64,000 bases of DNA from Littorina saxatilis (taxonomy: Eukaryota > Mollusca > Gastropoda > Littorinimorpha > Littorinidae). Shown piece by piece: positions 55,201-64,000 of the stretch (position 1 is its first letter; each line of letters opens with the position of its first letter). The translations under genes were made by a program, and so were the position numbers. The stretch is taken from NCBI RefSeq assembly GCF_037325665.1, contig NC_090246.1, positions 93,656,499 to 93,720,498 of the forward strand, written 5' to 3'. The notes beneath the pieces were generated by a model. That model saw only the letters and a program-made list of their open reading frames with translations. It was not told the DNA's origin and ran no database searches.

Positions 55201-55502
55201 AAATTCGCGTAGCCTACACAGACGACTCCGATTTCATCGAAGTGGAGTTACCCAGGGTTCACCTACAATACGAAGCATTACTGAACATGATGTGTGCCGA
55301 GCTTGGGGTGGACAAACAATTAGTCTGGCGTATCAGAAAACTGCCAAACACAGTGGTGAGAAAAGACAAAGACGTGGCCAGACTGCAAGACTTTCAGGAG
55401 TTGGAGCTGGTACTTACCAACAAAGCCATGAGCGCAACTTCACGGGGATATAGAGGGATTCAGACCAATACCAGCATGACCAAAGAACAGATTTTGTACT
55501 GA
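43291..55502 (+). CDS. ANKRD40: ANKRD40, ankyrin-repeat domain protein 40
   Basis: Exons 43291-43424, 52779-52927, 54516-54698 and 55189-55502 join in phase to 780 nt, 259 aa (human about 368). Residues about 10-90 form two ankyrin repeats (DVNSQN..NG, then ALHWAAKRNH and HGAD); the human protein reads NGWTCLHWACKRNH at this place. Next comes the signature LPFVPNYLA (about 105-113), then a Ser-rich linker that is much shorter than in vertebrates. The C-terminal domain runs from ELVLKIRV to IRKLPN.VVRKDKDVARLQDFQELELVL, the most conserved part. No enzymatic residues; the molecular role of the family is poorly known. Acceptor of exon 2 is CAACAG|GTCAGCACTT; using the next AG would break the phase. 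The first intron (9.35 kb) is packed with mobile DNA. Looks intact. Confidence 0.93.
43458..44019. mobile_element. Harbinger-like MITE, second copy
   Basis: Same ends as 6465-7333 (GGCC-A-run-TAGGTGTGGTTACGG and inverse), flanked by TAA at 43455-43457 and 44020-44022. It keeps interior sequence of the nested TACCGTACTTTCC element but not that element's ends, so it is a shortened descendant. It starts only 34 bp after ANKRD40 exon 1. Confidence 0.85.
45289..46893 (+). mobile_element. Tc1-like DNA transposon
   Basis: Inverted ends CACTCTTCAAAAAAGTTAAG (one A longer on the right) flanked by TA at 45287-45288 and 46894-46895. 1605 bp in ANKRD40 intron 1, sense orientation. It inserted into the 15-mer-bearing block. 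Its transposase gene is listed separately. Confidence 0.92.
45634..46679 (+). pseudogene. Tc1 transposase, broken
   Basis: N-terminal HTH region (from MPPRRKLSNLDRARAIGWL), then an HTH/AT-hook-like stretch with RSRRPRVTTQRE. Catalytic FTDESRF (about 46104), QDDNAPPHRS (about 46377) and NPIEHMW give a DD34E triad by counting. The frame is broken twice as far as I can see: a frameshift near 45940 (after QATTATLL) and an in-frame TGA in place of the usual Trp codon in GRIRV-RRRGER (about 46158). Otherwise it is full length (about 345 codons), so it died recently. Confidence 0.9.
46896..47251 (+). pseudogene. Orphan frame with LGRWVFVAYDKMAYPGLVVD domain
   Basis: Starts right at the Tc1 target TA and runs to TAA: EGIRPEDYLGRWVFVAYDKM, then PGLVVDVDNGKYLVDCLHQL, then PRMKDTLWYPHEDILAVISE. 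The pattern (a small beta-rich domain of the 'WVxVxYDxxxYPGxV' kind followed by a W-x-x-x-E/D-D-I-L motif) reminds me of the C-terminal end of multi-copy uncharacterised proteins in invertebrates and fish. Its upstream part would lie left of the Tc1 insertion but I see no frame there. It may be a retro-copied 3' exon or a transposon-encoded tail. Confidence 0.45.
48104..49245 (+). repeat. 34 bp satellite array, about 23 copies
   Basis: Unit GAAAATATGACATGGCTGCC + AACCTTATGACTAT (34 bp). Copies are nearly identical, with two carrying an added TATGTC. Interrupted by the MITE at 48245-48608. It lies in ANKRD40 intron 1. Confidence 0.95.
48245..48608. mobile_element. Harbinger-like MITE inside the satellite
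   Basis: Ends GGCCCC-(C/A-run)-TTGTCTGTTTCTGGT and the inverse ACCAGAAACAGACAA...GGGGCC. Flanked by TTA (48242-48244, 48609-48611), again a TWA duplication. Internal words 'CGACCCTA' and 'CCCTACCTACCGACCCTA' relate it loosely to the 6465 family. Confidence 0.85.
49455..50090 (-). mobile_element. SINE fragments (microsatellite tail and tRNA-like head)
   Basis: 49895-50085 on the minus strand carries the GAGTTTGCCCAGTCGGTAG... tRNA-like head and the 'GACTCTCCTCGGTGTCCGAA' body of the SINE seen at 12565. 49455-49650 is another short repeat with (AAT)n and 'TTATATTGCGCC'. The pieces between 49650 and 49890 are not recognised. Confidence 0.55.
50596..52260 (-). mobile_element. LINE (I-group), 5'-truncated: RT thumb, RNase H, C-terminal knuckle
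   Basis: One open frame of 554 codons. It starts within the reverse transcriptase after the catalytic palm (the part KTVFMAFTG ... KFLGVTFTSSLSWGSHI is the typical downstream segment). RNase H follows with all four acidic sites visible: VFTDGS, SAELFAIYMA, ILTDSKSSLQAL, GNEMADRAA. It ends in a Cys/His motif CQCGKTGHLTHVFEGC. RNase H after RT points to I/Nimb/Ingi-type clades. No stop interrupts it, so it is young. The 5' end is missing at about 52260. The 3' tail probably runs down to about 50150. Antisense to ANKRD40, in its intron 1. Confidence 0.85.
52389..52420 (+). repeat. Poly-C tract
   Basis: About 30 Cs followed by an A-run; the reverse strand is G-rich and may form a quadruplex. It lies in ANKRD40 intron 1, about 360 bp from exon 2. 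The text just after it ends in 'CGGGAGGGTTGGCAGCTATG', words like those in the nearby satellite. Confidence 0.8.
52948..53506. mobile_element. Foldback-type element with about 170 bp inverted arms
   Basis: Left arm 52948-53120 and right arm 53338-53506 are inverted copies; the end word is GTGCCGAATTCACG. Each arm also contains its own hairpin (CGGCAAAACGCTGCCC facing GGGCAGCGTTTTGCCG) and repeated GCGAAAT(G/C)GGCA words. Starts 20 bp after the end of ANKRD40 exon 2. Non-coding. Confidence 0.8.
53520..54515 (+). other. ANKRD40 intron 2, no recognised element
   Basis: About 1 kb of mixed sequence after the foldback element. The phrase 'TGACAGGTAGAACTGTACTG' near 54338 resembles an end of the TACAGTGGAACC-type MITEs, but no partner end was identified. 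Nothing else supported. Confidence 0.45.
54748..54930 (-). mobile_element. SINE (CCCGCGGG-headed family), 5'-truncated
   Basis: Minus-strand tail 'GGTGTTTAACG' and body through 'ACCTTACTGGGAGAATG'; the head is missing. It lies in ANKRD40 intron 3. Confidence 0.8.
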
Positions 55503-55586
55503 AGTCAATGTCAATATCATTTACCTTTGTTTTTGGTTTTGTTTTCATGTGCATGCATGGCATGGTTCTGTTGCTGAGACTGTCTT

Positions 55587-55683
55587 CTTCTTCTGCGTTC
55601 ATAGGCTGAAACTCCAACGTGCCCATGTGGGTTTTTTTAAGTGTATGACCATTTTTACCCTGCCATACGCCGCTTTCCGGGGG
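55587..55683 (-). repeat. SINE body fragment in the ANKRD40 3' UTR
   Basis: Carries the 'TTCTTCTTCTGCGTTCATAG' tail and 'GGGTAAAAATGGTCATACAC' words of the tRNA-headed SINEs, minus orientation. It is only 85 bp after the ANKRD40 stop codon, so it is transcribed as UTR. Confidence 0.65.
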
Positions 55684-56358
55684 GGCTTCTTGATTGTATT
55701 GCATATTGCTGCTGATCAAAAAAATACCATTGTTTGTATTTATAAAGGTATAATTTATTAGGTGGACATGCATGCACTTGTATACACAGTCTTGTGAAAT
55801 TACTTAAATGTGAATAGCAGGTAGAAGCAATATATTCTGTGAACATTTTGACGTCACTTCGAAAAGTTTATATTGAGATAGTTTCTTTAGGGTGGGCGAA
55901 GGATAGGAAGGCTGTGGAGGGGAATTTTTTTTAATTTGAAATGCTGTATCCGTCTGCTAGTACTATGTCATGTATATTCGCAGGGAGGTTTGTCAAGATA
56001 GGTGAATCATTTTGTTAAGTAAAATTCAGTCAACATGCAGTCATAGACACTGTCTTTTTCTCTCTCAATATTTGTTGTGCTGTCACTGTTGCAAACCCTA
56101 GCAGCAGTGCTCTCAAGGATATACCTTCAAATTCTTCACTTTTTAAACTGCCATTTGATATGTTTGTTTTTTTAACAATGCTGGAGAGCTGTTTTAGTTT
56201 ATTCAGAATCACATTGTATGAACAGTTTCTGTTTGATTGTCAACAAGATTGATTAATATCTCAATCCTGAAAACATGTCACAAGTGTAGAGCTCTTTATA
56301 TATTTTTGTTTTAGGCTGCACACACAGCATTGGAATAAGCTTTGGTGCTACAAGACAA

Positions 56359-56364
56359 AATAAA
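56359..56364 (+). terminator. Candidate poly(A) signal of ANKRD40
   Basis: AATAAA 857 nt after the stop codon, before the N1 repeat at 56499. A GT-rich stretch (TGTTTCACTG, then TTTTTTATGTGTGC) follows. Confidence 0.4.
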
Positions 56365-56498
56365 ATGGCGCATGTGTGCATGAGATTTAAAATACTTGTT
56401 TCACTGTCCAAACCATCATATCAGTGATGGCTTTTTTTATGTGTGCACGTGCATGCTCTCAAATGCAAAAGGTCACAATTTCTTTCCAGCAACATTTT

Positions 56499-57250
56499 TG
56501 ACTCACATGCGAAGCAAAAGTGAGTCTATGTACTCACCCGAGTCGTCCGTCCGTCCGGACGTCCGTCCGTCCGGAAAACTTTAACGTTGGATATTTCTTG
56601 GACACTATTCAGTCTATCAGTACCAAATTTGGCAAGATGGTGTATGATGACAAGGCCCCAAAAAACATACATAGCATCTTGACCTTGCTTCAAGGTCAAG
56701 GTCGCAGGGGCCATAAATGTTGCCTAAAAAACAGCTATTTTTCATATTTTTCCCATTTTCTCTGAAGTTTTTGAGATTCAATACCTCACCTATATATGAT
56801 ATATAGGGCAAAGTAAGCCCCATCTTTTGATACCAGTTTGGTTTACCTTGCTTCAAGGTCAAGGTCACAGGAGCTCTTCAAAGTTGGATTGTATACATAT
56901 TTTGAAGTGACCTTGACCCTGAACTATGGAAGATAACTGTTTCAAACTTAAAAATTATGTGGGGCACATGTTATGCTTTCATCATGAGACACATTCGGTC
57001 ACATGTGATCAAGGTCAAGGTCATTTTGACCCTTATGAAATGTGACCAAAATAAGGTAGTGAACCACTAAAAGTGACCATATCTCATGGTAGAAAGAGCC
57101 AATAAGCACCATTGTACTTCCTATGTCTTGAATTAACAGCTTTGTGTTGCATGACCTTGGATGACCTTGACCTTGGGTTAAGGTCACATGTATTTTGGTA
57201 GGAAAAATGTGTAAAGCATGTGAGTCGTATGGGCTTTGCCCTTCTTGTTT
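56499..57250 (-). repeat. Nuclear-receptor-site repeat family N1, copy 3
   Basis: Inverted relative to the copies at 35202 and 36405. Both ends are present: GACTCACATGCGAAGC at the left and GGGCTTTGCCCTTCTTGTTT at the right. It again carries several TCAAGGTCA / TGACCTTGA sites. Confidence 0.9.
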
Positions 57251-57649
57251 GTTTATTTGTTCAAGTATATAGTTCCTCTCTTATTGAGATAGTATGTTCC
57301 TCTCTTGTTTTGGTCAGTTTACTAGTCACATGGTGTCAGACAAGTCGGATTTCAAGCAGAAAAGATTTATTCTGTTCTTGGAACTGACAATGAGTCATAA
57401 TTATACTGCTTATTCTAAACAGGTTTGAATAAACCACATAAAAAGTAAAGGATTGATCTCAGTGTCTGTTTAAGAAATGTACAAGGTTTTGAATGTACGG
57501 GGTTTTTAAGTTATTTATTTATTTCCATTGATTGCCTAACTATTCTGCACATGCATAATGTAAATTTTATAACAATGGATCCGCTCAGGCTTACAACTGT
57601 GTACGAGCATCTTGCACAGGAATCAGAAATCCAAACACAGATAGTTTCA

Positions 57650-57720
57650 TCTCCCACAATTCCGAGAGGAATGGGTCACGTGAGATAGAACGCGGGAATA
57701 CGTCACTGAACGAATGGTTT
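57650..57720. promoter_or_regulatory. Promoter-like cluster: E-box and CRE-like site
   Basis: GTCACGTGAG (CACGTG at 57677-57682) and TACGTCAC (57699-57706) lie about 20 bp apart, next to 'CTCCCACAATTCC'. This spacing of USF/CLEAR-type and CRE-type sites is common in promoters, but no gene start is tied to it. It could serve the unidentified frame at 59149. Confidence 0.3.
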
Positions 57721-57882
57721 TCGTCCTGTGAAGACGTGTTGGTGCACTGTCTATCTTTTGCTTTGCTTTCCTTTTTCTCTAACCTTTCTCTGTACAAGTT
57801 TTAGTTGTAGGTTAGTTGAAGTGTATTGACTATTTTGATTGTTATCATTGTGTCCAGATAGACTGCTAACGTTCCTAAATAA

Positions 57883-58435
57883 AACAAGAAGAGCAAACGC
57901 TCGATCGAGTCACTTTCGCAGTTCTGAATATTATATGAGGCATCAGATGGACAGGAAGAAATTGCTATTCACAACACAATGAGTCACGTTCACATAAAAT
58001 TTGAGCCCGGTCACTTTTATAGTTTCCGAGAAAAGCCCAACGTTAAGTTGTGTGTTGCCGAACAGAAAAGGCTAGTTATCTCCCTTGTTTTTCTGATAAC
58101 GTTCGTAAAAGGCTACAGATGTAAATACTTTGATGTAAAGAATAATCCTACAAAGTTTCAATCACATCCGATGAACTTTGTCAAAGATATAAAATGTCTA
58201 ATTTTTCCTTTGACGCTGACCTGTGACCTTGAAAAAGGTCAAAGGTCAACGAAACCATCGTTAAAGTGTAGAGGTCATTGGAGGTCACGACTAAACAAAA
58301 TATGAGCCCGATCGCTTTGATAGTTTCCGAGAAAAGTCTAACGTTAAGGTGGTGTCTACGGACGGCCGGCCGGACGGCCGGACAGACTAACACTGACCGA
58401 TTACATAGTCACTTTTTCTCAAGTGACTCAAAAAC
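57883..58435 (+). repeat. Nuclear-receptor-site repeat family N2, monomeric copy
   Basis: Same ends as 39871-40612 but only one internal module; a perfect DR1 (AGGTCAAAGGTCA) lies at 58236-58248. Confidence 0.85.
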
Positions 58436-58572
58436 CAAGAATGGTAAAGTACTGGAATTTTAACAAAATAAGACGTTCACGAGTACATTGGCCCAATGCG
58501 GACAGATAAACAAATAATATATTGCGAAAGACTGAACACTTTCTGAAATAAGTTTTCACTTCATTTATTTCA

Positions 58573-58895
58573 GGCATGGGAATTAAAAATTGTAAAAACG
58601 GCTGAAAATTAAGGAAAAAAGAGGAAATATTTTTTGATGACCGGGGGGGGGGGGGGGGGGGGGGGGGGGTTTGTCACTAAAAGTAAAACACTACATATTT
58701 CGCACTAAAATACGAAAAAAGAGGAATTTCTACTGCTGAAATTTAAAAAAAACGGTGGAAATCCGACTTTTTAAAAAAAAAAAAAAAAAAAATTTTTTGC
58801 TGAGAAAAAAAAGCGGAAATGCGATTTTTTTCGGCGGAAAATTACAAAAAAAAAGCGGAAATCCGCCAAACGGCGGACAATTCCCATCCCTTTTA
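58573..58895. mobile_element. Possible MITE with CATGGGAATT ends, containing a poly-G run
   Basis: 'GGCATGGGAATTAAAAATTG' at the left and 'GGACAATTCCCATCCC' at the right are inverted. The inside is full of GCGGAAATCCGCC words and a G-run of about 30 (58643-58670). Class not resolved. Confidence 0.5.
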
Positions 58896-59148
58896 TTTGT
58901 CCACTATAAAAGCCATTGGGATGATGTACTCGTGAACATATTGATTTGTTAACATTAAAACATTCAAGTACCTTACCATTCTCGTTATTTTAATTCTTGC
59001 ACATGAAGCAGCCCGTGTTAATTTTCGGTATGCTGTTAAATTGAAGAATACTCGTTAAAGCTTGGACTGATCTGTGATTTTTTTCACTGGCATCATTAAC
59101 CCGTCTGCCACAGCGAAAAGCTACAGCAGTTTTGTCATCATTTCTTAG

Positions 59149-59348
59149 GGTTTGTGGCATTCTTGGATCAGTTCAATGACACAGAGGGAAGGCGATTTAC
59201 ATTTTATTACAAATGTTCACTGGAACATTACATACACAGCCTGCAAGTGCTTGAATTGTATCTGCAATCAATGTATTATGTTCACCCCCCGCGGTTTAGG
59301 GGGAAGAATTTACCGGATGCTCCCCAGCATGTCGTAAGAGGCGACTAA
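59149..59348 (+). CDS. Unrecognised terminal-exon-like frame ending in a SINE
   Basis: A good acceptor (TCATTTCTTAG at 59148) is followed by an open frame reading FVAFLDQFNDTEGRRFTFYY, then KCSLEHYIHSLQVLELYLQS, MYYV. I do not recognise the family. Without the SINE inserted at 59283 the frame would stop at TGA right after MYYV. With it, the frame runs on for about 22 codons of SINE and stops at about 59346. No upstream partner exon was found. It could be the last exon of a plus-strand gene starting near 57700, an alternative 3' exon of ANKRD40, or chance. Confidence 0.35.
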
Positions 59349-59648
59349 CAGATTTGTTTCTCCTTTTACCCTTGTTAAGTGTTTCTTGTATAGAATATGG
59401 TCAATTTTTGTGAAGATTTTAGTCAAGCAGTATGTAAGAAATGTTAAAGTCCTTTGTACTGGAAACTTGCATTCTCCCAGTAAGGTAATATATTGTACTA
59501 CGTTGCAAGCCCCTGGAGCAAATTTTTGATTAGTGCTTTTGTGAACAAGAAACAATTGACAAGTGGCTCTATCTCATCTCCCCCCTTTCCCCGTCGCGAT
59601 ATAACCCTTCGTGGTTGAAAACGACGTTAAACACCAAATAAAGAAAGA
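59283..59648 (+). mobile_element. SINE (CCCGCGGG-headed), full length
   Basis: 13-bp target duplication AATGTATTATGTT at 59270-59282 and 59649-59661. The head is slightly changed (GCGGTTTAGGGGG). It inserted exactly at the end of the frame described at 59149. Confidence 0.88.
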
Positions 59649-59700
59649 AATGTATTATGTTTGAGTGCGGTTTGCTTGTATGATGTAATCAAACTTGGTA

Positions 59701-59850
59701 CAGTGGGACCCCCCCTTTTAAGACGCCCTCAAGTTAAGACTTCCTCCTTTTCAAGACCTTGCTTTTTGAGATTTCTTGTTCAGAACCTCAGTAAATTTAC
59801 CCCCATTTTAAGACCCGATTTTAGTACGTCTTAATAGGGGGGTTCCACTG
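59701..59850. mobile_element. TACAGTGGGACCCCCC-type MITE, TA-flanked
   Basis: CAGTGGGACCCCCC and GGGGGGTTCCACTG ends, TA on both sides, 150 bp. The interior repeats 'TTTTAAGAC' words like those in the 38885 copy. Confidence 0.8.
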
Positions 59851-60399
59851 TATTAAAATCCTGCTTCTCCGAGGCAGATGGATGTTTTAAGTATTCATAT
59901 ATTTCTGATCTGGTGAAATCTTTTTCACAAACATGTAACCTTTGCCAATCATTGAATATTATTATCTGCGTGATTGGGTAGATGTTTTTATATTGTGTTT
60001 AATATTCCTTCACTTTTTTGTGCTCTTGCATTATTGCCATAATGCTGAAGTATTCAGTGATTTATTGATACTTTGAAAGGGAAATAAATCTGGCAAAAGA
60101 ATGCAAGTTTCTGTTATGTATAGTACATGTATACACTCTCACACTTATCCAGAAACAAAATATTTTCAACATGTATAATTTTCGTTTATTACGATCATGT
60201 ACATAGATAACGGATGCAACATAGCAGACCTGTTTACCCCCAACACTTGACAAGAGTAATGGTCAAGTAAAAAAAATAGTAATCTGATGACCAAAGTAGT
60301 AACCCAGTGGTTACAAACAACAACATTAGCAACACAAACCTAATTTGAAGCACATTTGAAAATAGTAGTCTGGACTCAAATGGAGTATTTTTCAATCAA

Positions 60400-60818
60400 T
60401 CAATCAATCAATCAATGACGCTTATATCGCGCATATTCCGTGGGTACAGTTCTAGGCGCTCTGCAGTGATGCCGTGTGAGATGAAATTTTATACGGCCAG
60501 TAGATTGCAGCCATTTCGGCGCATATTTACCTTTCACTGCCTATTATTCCAAGTCACACGGGTATAGGTAGACAATTATTAACTGTGCCTAAGCAATTTT
60601 GCCAGGAAAGACCCTTTTGTCAATCGTGGGATCTTTAACGTGCACACCCAATGTAGTGTACACGGGGGGAGGGTTCGGACACCGAAGAGAGTCTGCACAC
60701 AAAGTTGACTCTGAAATAAATTTCCGCCGAACCTGGGATCGAACTCACGCTGACAGCGGCCAACTGAATACAAATCCAGCGCGCTACCAACTGAGCTATA
60801 TCCCCGCCCCATTTTTCC
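60400..60818 (-). mobile_element. tRNA-headed SINE with (ATTG)n tail
   Basis: Minus strand: head GGGCGGGGATATAGCTCAGT, B-box region GAGTTCGATCCC, body with 'GACTCTCTTCGGTGTCCGAA', a further module 'CTGTACCCACGGAATATGCG', and a tail of ATTG repeats at 60395-60415. Longer than the copy at 12565 and with a different 3' module. Confidence 0.75.
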
Positions 60819-61028
60819 CCCCAAAAGCCTACAAAATAGTAATAAATTACTCCAAAATAGTAAGGGTAAACAGGTCTGACATAGACACACTCATACATTC
60901 CTGTCTGCCATACTTCGCTCTGTAATACACAACAAAAAAAACCACCTTTCATTGCGCACTCACATCAACCAGTCTTCATTCTCACAATCTGAATTTTCGT
61001 ACAATCTCATTTTAGCAGAATTGTTCTC

Positions 61029-63019
61029 TCACTTCACTTTCCTCTTTTTCCCTTGAGGTTTTTGTCTCTTGTTGGCTTTTACTGTTGCTTTTTGTTTTGC
61101 TTTTCCCAAAGGCCGTTTGGCTCCCCTCTTGCCAGCCCTTTTCACAGCCTTCTTCAGCTTCTTAGGCTTTTCCAGAGCTTTTCCAGATTCATCAACAAGT
61201 TTGACAATACCACTGGGATAGACCTTGACCCGAGCATTCTCCACAGTTGTCACTTCATCAGCTGCCACTGGTTCGCGTTGCTTTTCTGTTCTCGGCAATT
61301 TGACATCATTGGCTGATCCTGAAGTTAAAGAAAAAATAATCTTATTATGTACAATTAAATCTAAGGTGTAATGATTTATTATCTTTTGTAAGCCCTATCT
61401 ATATAATTATCACAGAAAATGTAGAACTACCCGACATGTACAGCAACTACTCTTTTTTTTACACAAATATTGTACACACATTTTATGACTGATTCACCTC
61501 TGTTACAGCCTTTGGTTCTTTTTCTAACACTTTTAACTTTAAGCCATGGCAATATATACTTCACTTGACAACTTATTTCTTCATCAACATGGCACCCTAC
61601 TACCCAGTCTTCGAGACAAATCCAGCTCCCGCAACTCTTTCAAAATCTACAAGCAAATAGTCACATGACTAACTGCAAAACGAGGCAACATATAACTTCA
61701 CACTGCCTCCTTTCTTTCTTTATTTGGTGTTTAACGTCGTTTTCAACCACGAAGGTTATATCGCGACGGGGAAAGGGGATAGAGCCACTTGTCAATTGTT
61801 TCTTGTTCACAAAAGCACTAATCAAAAATTTGCTCCAGGGGCTTGCAACGTAGTACAATATATTACCTTACTGGGAGAATGCAAGTTTCCAGTACAAAGG
61901 ACTTAACATTTCTTACATACTGCTTGACTAAAATCTTTACAAAAATTGACTATATTCTATACAAGAAACACTTAACAAGGGTAAAAGGAGAAACAAATCT
62001 GTTAGTCGCCTCTTACGACATGCTGGGGAGCATCGGGTAAATTCTTCCCCCTAACCCGCGGGGGGTACACTGCCTCCAATTATGTCCACTAGTGCACAAG
62101 ACTAGTGACGTCTTCTTGGTAGTCTTTGTCTAATAACTACCACATGCACACACAAAAACAACAACTGAAGCTTAACAACCCAACACAGAAAATAAAGAAG
62201 AATGTACCAAGAGATGTGTAAACTGGGATGGCCATGGAGTCTGGAGTCTTGATGTGGATGTTGCGAATGTTCTCCATACCACCAGGCACAGCAGCCACCA
62301 ACTGTTCAGCAGAAGTCACAATGTTCTGCACCAGCTCTGCTGCAGACATGCGGGTACTTCCCACTGTGGCCATCCTGACAAAACAAACAATGGAATCAGT
62401 TTTGGTAACATGAAACCGATTCTTATAGTCACTGCTTAATAATAATTTCTGACCAAACGTTAATTTTCAGGTTTTCAAATTGCTTCCAAGATAACACATG
62501 CAAGCTTGTGCCATTTCTATCAACTGTTCATGCAACAGGGTGAAAACTTACTATGAGCGGAGAACTTTGACAGAACAAGGACTACACTGGGCTAGGATCA
62601 AAGACTTTTCAAAGATTTTATCATGTTAAGAATAACTGTGCTGTAACAGACAAAAAAACATCAACATGCAGTAAATAATATTTTGTTTAAGAAATGAACG
62701 TATTTGGCACTAAAGTTTACTGACTTTTTGTGCACACAGTTACATATCTAAATAAAATCTTTTCTGTTGCTGCAAACTGGTCTGAATGGAGAAGTTGCCT
62801 CGGGAAATTTCTATTTCAACACTTTTAAACAATGTCTGACAGGGATAACTTTCATCATCCTTGGCAACTTCTACAATCCAGTGCAAAGCTATTGATATAA
62901 TTCTGAGAAACTCTTACCCTACTGGTCCTTTTCCAGAGAATACACACCGACTGTTGTTGATGGCAGCTTCAAACTCTGCTTTCAAATCTTTTGCATCCAT
63001 TCTCACTTGAACAGGAAGT
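61029..63019 (-). CDS. RSL1D1: RSL1D1-like ribosomal-L1-domain protein (5' part not found)
   Basis: Nucleolar ribosomal-L1-domain proteins of the RSL1D1/Utp30 group act in ribosome assembly and rRNA processing. Three exons join in phase: 63019-62918, 62374-62208, 61318-61029. Visible part about 186 aa: LPVQVRMDAKDLKAEFEAAI (compare PVPVNLLSKNLSREI in human RSL1D1), then GPVGMATVGSTRMSAAELVQ and NIRNIHIKTPDSMAIPVYTS, which is the second half of the L1 fold (IRIGHVGM and VKLLFVKTEKSAALPI in human). The tail is short and Lys-rich (KKLKKAVKRAGKRGAKRP), a likely nucleolar signal, much shorter than the human tail. The first visible exon opens in phase 1, so earlier exons must exist, probably beyond 64000. 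Other L1-domain proteins cannot be fully excluded. Confidence 0.7.
61711..62066 (-). mobile_element. SINE (CCCGCGGG-headed), full length
   Basis: 11-bp target duplication ACACTGCCTCC at 61700-61710 and 62067-62077. It lies in the RSL1D1-like intron, sense with that gene. Confidence 0.88.
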
Positions 63020-63069
63020 CTGGAACATCAGACAATAAAAGACAGATTTTATGACACTGTTAAACTTTC

Positions 63070-63713
63070 TTTATTCTTTCTTTATTTGGTGTTTAACGTC
63101 GTTTTCAACCACGAAGGTTATATCGCGACGAGGGAAAGGGGGGAGATGGGATAGGGGAAAGGGGGGGGAGATGGGATAGAGCCACTTGTTAAGTGTTTCT
63201 TGTTCACAAAAGCACTATTAAAAAAATTGCTCCAGGGGCTTGCAACGTAGTACAATATATGACCTTACTGGGAGAATGCAAGTTTCCAGTACAAAGGACT
63301 AAACATTTTTTACATACTGCTTGACTAAAATCTTTACAAACATTGACTATATTCTATACAAGAACCACTTAACAAGGGTAAAAGGAGAAACAGAATCCGT
63401 TAGTCGCCTCATACGACATGCGGGGTGCAGAGAAATAAGGATGTGGAAAAGAAGACTTTTGGTAAGTGAAATAAAGGTGATGGATCCAGTCAGGTAGAAA
63501 TAAGACAACAAGAAAAGAATTGGAAAACTGCAGGGAATAGTAGGGAGAGTTTTCTTGGAAGGAAATATAGGTGAAAGGACTGGTAAGGCAGAAATAAGAT
63601 AAAAGAAGAGAAGAAACAGAACCGTTAGTCGCCTCTTACGACATGCTGGGTAGCATCGGGTAAATTCTTTCTAGTCCCAACCAATATGGGACTCCCCTTA
63701 ACCCGCGGGGGGT
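63070..63713 (-). mobile_element. SINE (CCCGCGGG-headed), composite or rearranged copy
   Basis: The tail and body occupy 63073-63425. About 200 bp of A/G-rich unrelated sequence follow (63426-63605), then the head region appears again (63610-63713) with 'GTTAGTCGCCTCTTACGACA', a block already present at 63400-63420. An internal doubling 'GGGAAAGGGGGGAGATGGGATAG' lies near 63132-63180. Probably two SINEs, or one split by an insertion. Confidence 0.7.
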
Positions 63714-64000
63714 ATACACATCGCACTGGCCTATATAGTAAATACTCAATCTCGAGAATATTCCAGACCGAACATGATACAACTAAAATTAGATGAACTG
63801 TCCATGGACTAGAATAGTGACATTCTCTGTGACGTACATCAAAAGTGCCGACGCACTTCATCCGAGCGAACGCCAGGAACCCACGACTCAAAACAACGTG
63901 GTAAACAACTTGTTTTGACAGGACTAGAAAGTTCACCTGCATTCTCGTCCAAACATAAATATTGTGTTTACAAAATATAATATCGGTATTTTCCCACAAA
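63714..64000. other. Window end, nothing recognised
   Basis: No exon of the RSL1D1-like gene or other feature could be identified in the last 290 bases. Confidence 0.5.

Noticed and set aside
55142-55453. 103-codon plus-strand frame over the ANKRD40 last exon
   Set aside because: It is in another frame than the conserved ANKRD40 C-terminal domain; a shadow.

Overview
This is animal nuclear DNA with split genes, GT-AG introns, CpG-rich promoters and very dense small repeats. Three near-complete host genes and one partial gene can be read. Protein orthology says metazoan. The repeat set (tRNA-headed SINEs sharing one body, a 'CAAGTCGCGTAAGGCGA' family, TACAGTGGAACC miniature elements, DIRS and Helitron pieces) suggests a marine gastropod, perhaps a littorinid. 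That last step rests on remembered repeat families and is only moderately certain.

Layout. 1-2600: no gene seen; homopolymers and repeat scraps. 2600-20200 (+): a MAP kinase kinase of the MKK3/6 type (p38 pathway), 9 coding exons, 358 aa, with a CpG-rich promoter and an unusually long putative 3' UTR. 22085-42932 (-): U2AF2 (U2AF65), 12 coding exons, 458 aa; one intron holds a 7 kb DIRS-type element with an embedded 5S rRNA sequence. 42933-43290: a 358 bp head-to-head promoter with YY1-like and ETS sites. 43291-55502 (+): ANKRD40, 4 coding exons, 259 aa; its 9.35 kb first intron holds a Tc1 element, a 34 bp satellite, a truncated LINE and a block with about ten copies of a 15-mer. 57250-59660: intergenic, with one unrecognised terminal-exon-like frame ending at a SINE insertion. 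61029-63019 (-): 3' part of an RSL1D1-like ribosomal-L1-domain gene whose 5' exons were not found.

How the genes relate. MKK3/6 (stress signalling), U2AF2 (3' splice-site recognition) and the RSL1D1-like protein (nucleolus/ribosome assembly) are housekeeping or signalling genes with no sign of acting as one pathway. The gene order is convergent (MKK3/6 to U2AF2), divergent (U2AF2 / ANKRD40), then convergent (ANKRD40 to RSL1D1-like). All exon boundaries below were read by hand from splice signals and reading phase and join in frame.

Most striking points: a 118-nt 5S rRNA sequence with a closed terminal stem inside a DIRS element; a 60 bp minisatellite that multiplies the 5' splice site of an MKK3/6 exon about 13 times; a 15-mer (GTCCRTCGTGTCACG) repeated in inverted arrangement around an orphan frame; repeat families that spread nuclear-receptor sites (TCAAGGTCA and a perfect DR1); and three Harbinger-like MITEs with TWA target duplications, two of them inside minisatellites.
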